Assembly (NCBI GenBank): GCA_947646735.1
Contig: CANTFK010000983.1
Coordinates: 744,001-808,000, forward strand
Direction of reading: 5' to 3'
DNA: 64,000 bases
From: Peronospora farinosa
Lineage: Eukaryota > Oomycota > Peronosporomycetes > Peronosporales > Peronosporaceae
Shown: positions 63,401 to 64,000 of the stretch, piece by piece
How positions within the stretch are numbered: position 1 is the stretch's first letter
Layout: the number at the start of each line of letters is the position of its first letter
Notes under the pieces: model-generated
Told to the model about the DNA's origin: nothing
What the model saw: only the letters and a program-made list of their open reading frames with translations
Database searches by the model: none
Made by a program: the position numbers and the translations under genes

Positions 63401-64000
63401 TCTCAACGGTCTCCTTCTCCAACGTCATCATCTCAATCATATCCTGAAGCTCAGCCACCTGCTTTTCTAGTGTTTCCACCTTACGAGCACCAGAGCTCGA
63501 CTTAGCCACAGCCATTGCGACTTCCTCCGCCTTCTTCTGTTCAGCCGCCGTGAACGCCGCAATGCGCACCTTCTGCTGTGCAACTTCCGCCTCCAACGCC
63601 TTCACCTCCGAAGCATACGTCGCATTTTCAAGTCGTAATTGATTCAGCTGCTTCTCGTGCTCATTTTGTTGCTCAATGATATGGTCTTCTAGCTCGGAAC
63701 GTACTGATTGCACGTGTTCTTCGGCCTCTTCTCGAATGATCTGGATCTGTTGCGTCAACTCTTCCTGCACCGACAACTTCTCTTCTGTTATATCCACAAC
63801 ATTTGCCATGATCTCATCTCCATCAGCATCAACCTGTTGCTGCTCCAGCACCCCCTCTTCCAGCTGCTTCTCTTGTAGCTGTCCTTGCTGCTCCAACAGC
63901 TTGATCTTATCATTATTAACAATAGCTGCTTCCTTCATTACAGCCACACTTTGTCTCAATTGCTCGACGTGTCGGTTCTTCTGCTCAAGTTCTTCTTCCA
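60435..64000 (-). CDS. DCTN1: Dynactin subunit 1 (p150-Glued), C-terminal part
   Basis: Two exons in the window: from beyond 64000 to 63120, then 63038-60435. The 81-nt phase-0 intron (CTC|GTACGT to ATATAG) has a perfect TACTAAC branch site. About 1160 residues are visible; the N-terminal CAP-Gly part lies outside. First exon: long coiled coil (QQEVEKLKAAMAL, ELSKKLRQAQRENTELVSLR). Second exon: family signature EMLDVANAYETMVEDLTEKN, helical dynactin domain (FTESDQKVLRIRLTLGRIS, VCRGAFTDAV), further coiled coil, and C-terminal GWGHDVTNAITRGERVFGWQ. Known role: links dynein to cargo and microtubules. Confidence 0.88.

Noticed and set aside
1..64000. CRISPR arrays, bacterial operons, rRNA and tRNA genes
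   Set aside because: None seen; introns and retrotransposons show a eukaryotic nuclear sequence. Repeats found are LTRs and short tandem repeats. No cloverleaf was recognised by eye, which does not exclude one.
1..64000. RXLR or CRN effector genes
   Set aside because: No frame with a signal peptide followed by RXLR-EER or LFLAK motifs was found; isolated arginine-leucine strings lie in shadow frames.

Overview
The window looks like an oomycete nuclear genome (Phytophthora or downy-mildew type). The basis is inferred from the host genes: a dynactin p150 gene, a DCAF13/SOF1 gene split by six short introns (73-247 nt) with GTAYGT-like donors, an ankyrin-FYVE-TPR protein without introns, a VHS-GAT adaptor and an SDR enzyme. 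No species can be named from sequence alone.

Positions 1-50,170 are almost entirely nested retrotransposons, with one host gene (a two-exon multi-pass membrane protein at 20,886-22,547) embedded among them. From the left: Gypsy-B (minus, runs off the left edge, 5' LTR at 3,000-3,460); Gypsy-D (plus, 4,026-19,647, flanked by the duplication TCCAC) whose 3' LTR zone is invaded by Gypsy-C (minus, 12,013-19,579); the membrane-protein gene; a truncated minus-strand Gypsy-E end (22,878-23,987); then a plus-strand Gypsy-G remnant (from about 23,988, resuming at 50,058) that holds a solo LTR (24,173-24,763) and Copia-1 (25,007-50,057, duplication CGCTC). Copia-1 in turn holds Gypsy-A (27,879-36,006, duplication CATTG) and a minus-strand LINE (36,720-49,361), and the LINE holds Copia-B (40,180-45,234, duplication CCATG). 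LTR divergence agrees with this order: about 16 differences in 356 bp for Copia-1, but 4 in 461 for Gypsy-A and 2 in 253 for Copia-B.

Positions 50,691-64,000 are a gene island: VHS-GAT protein (+), ankyrin-FYVE-TPR protein (-), a 5'-truncated LINE with a perfect 17-bp duplication, DCAF13 (-), an SDR with a possible myristoylation start (-) and the 3' part of dynactin subunit 1 (-), which continues past the right edge.

Two features go beyond ordinary transposon annotation. First, Gypsy-A, -C, -D and the Gypsy-E remnant all carry an antisense reading frame beside the 3' LTR, facing pol, with a shared layout: basic or low-complexity start, acidic stretch, central domain, coiled-coil end that overlaps the pol chromodomain on the other strand. 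Second, Gypsy-A (and its relative Gypsy-B) is packed from end to end, LTRs and coding region alike, with short perfect inverted repeats (7-12 bp arms, small loops), about one every 50-70 bases by eye, unlike the host genes in the same window. The LINE also carries a broken OTU-type cysteine protease domain, and both Copia elements place the Gag start codon inside a primer-binding site that matches the anticodon arm of initiator tRNA-Met.
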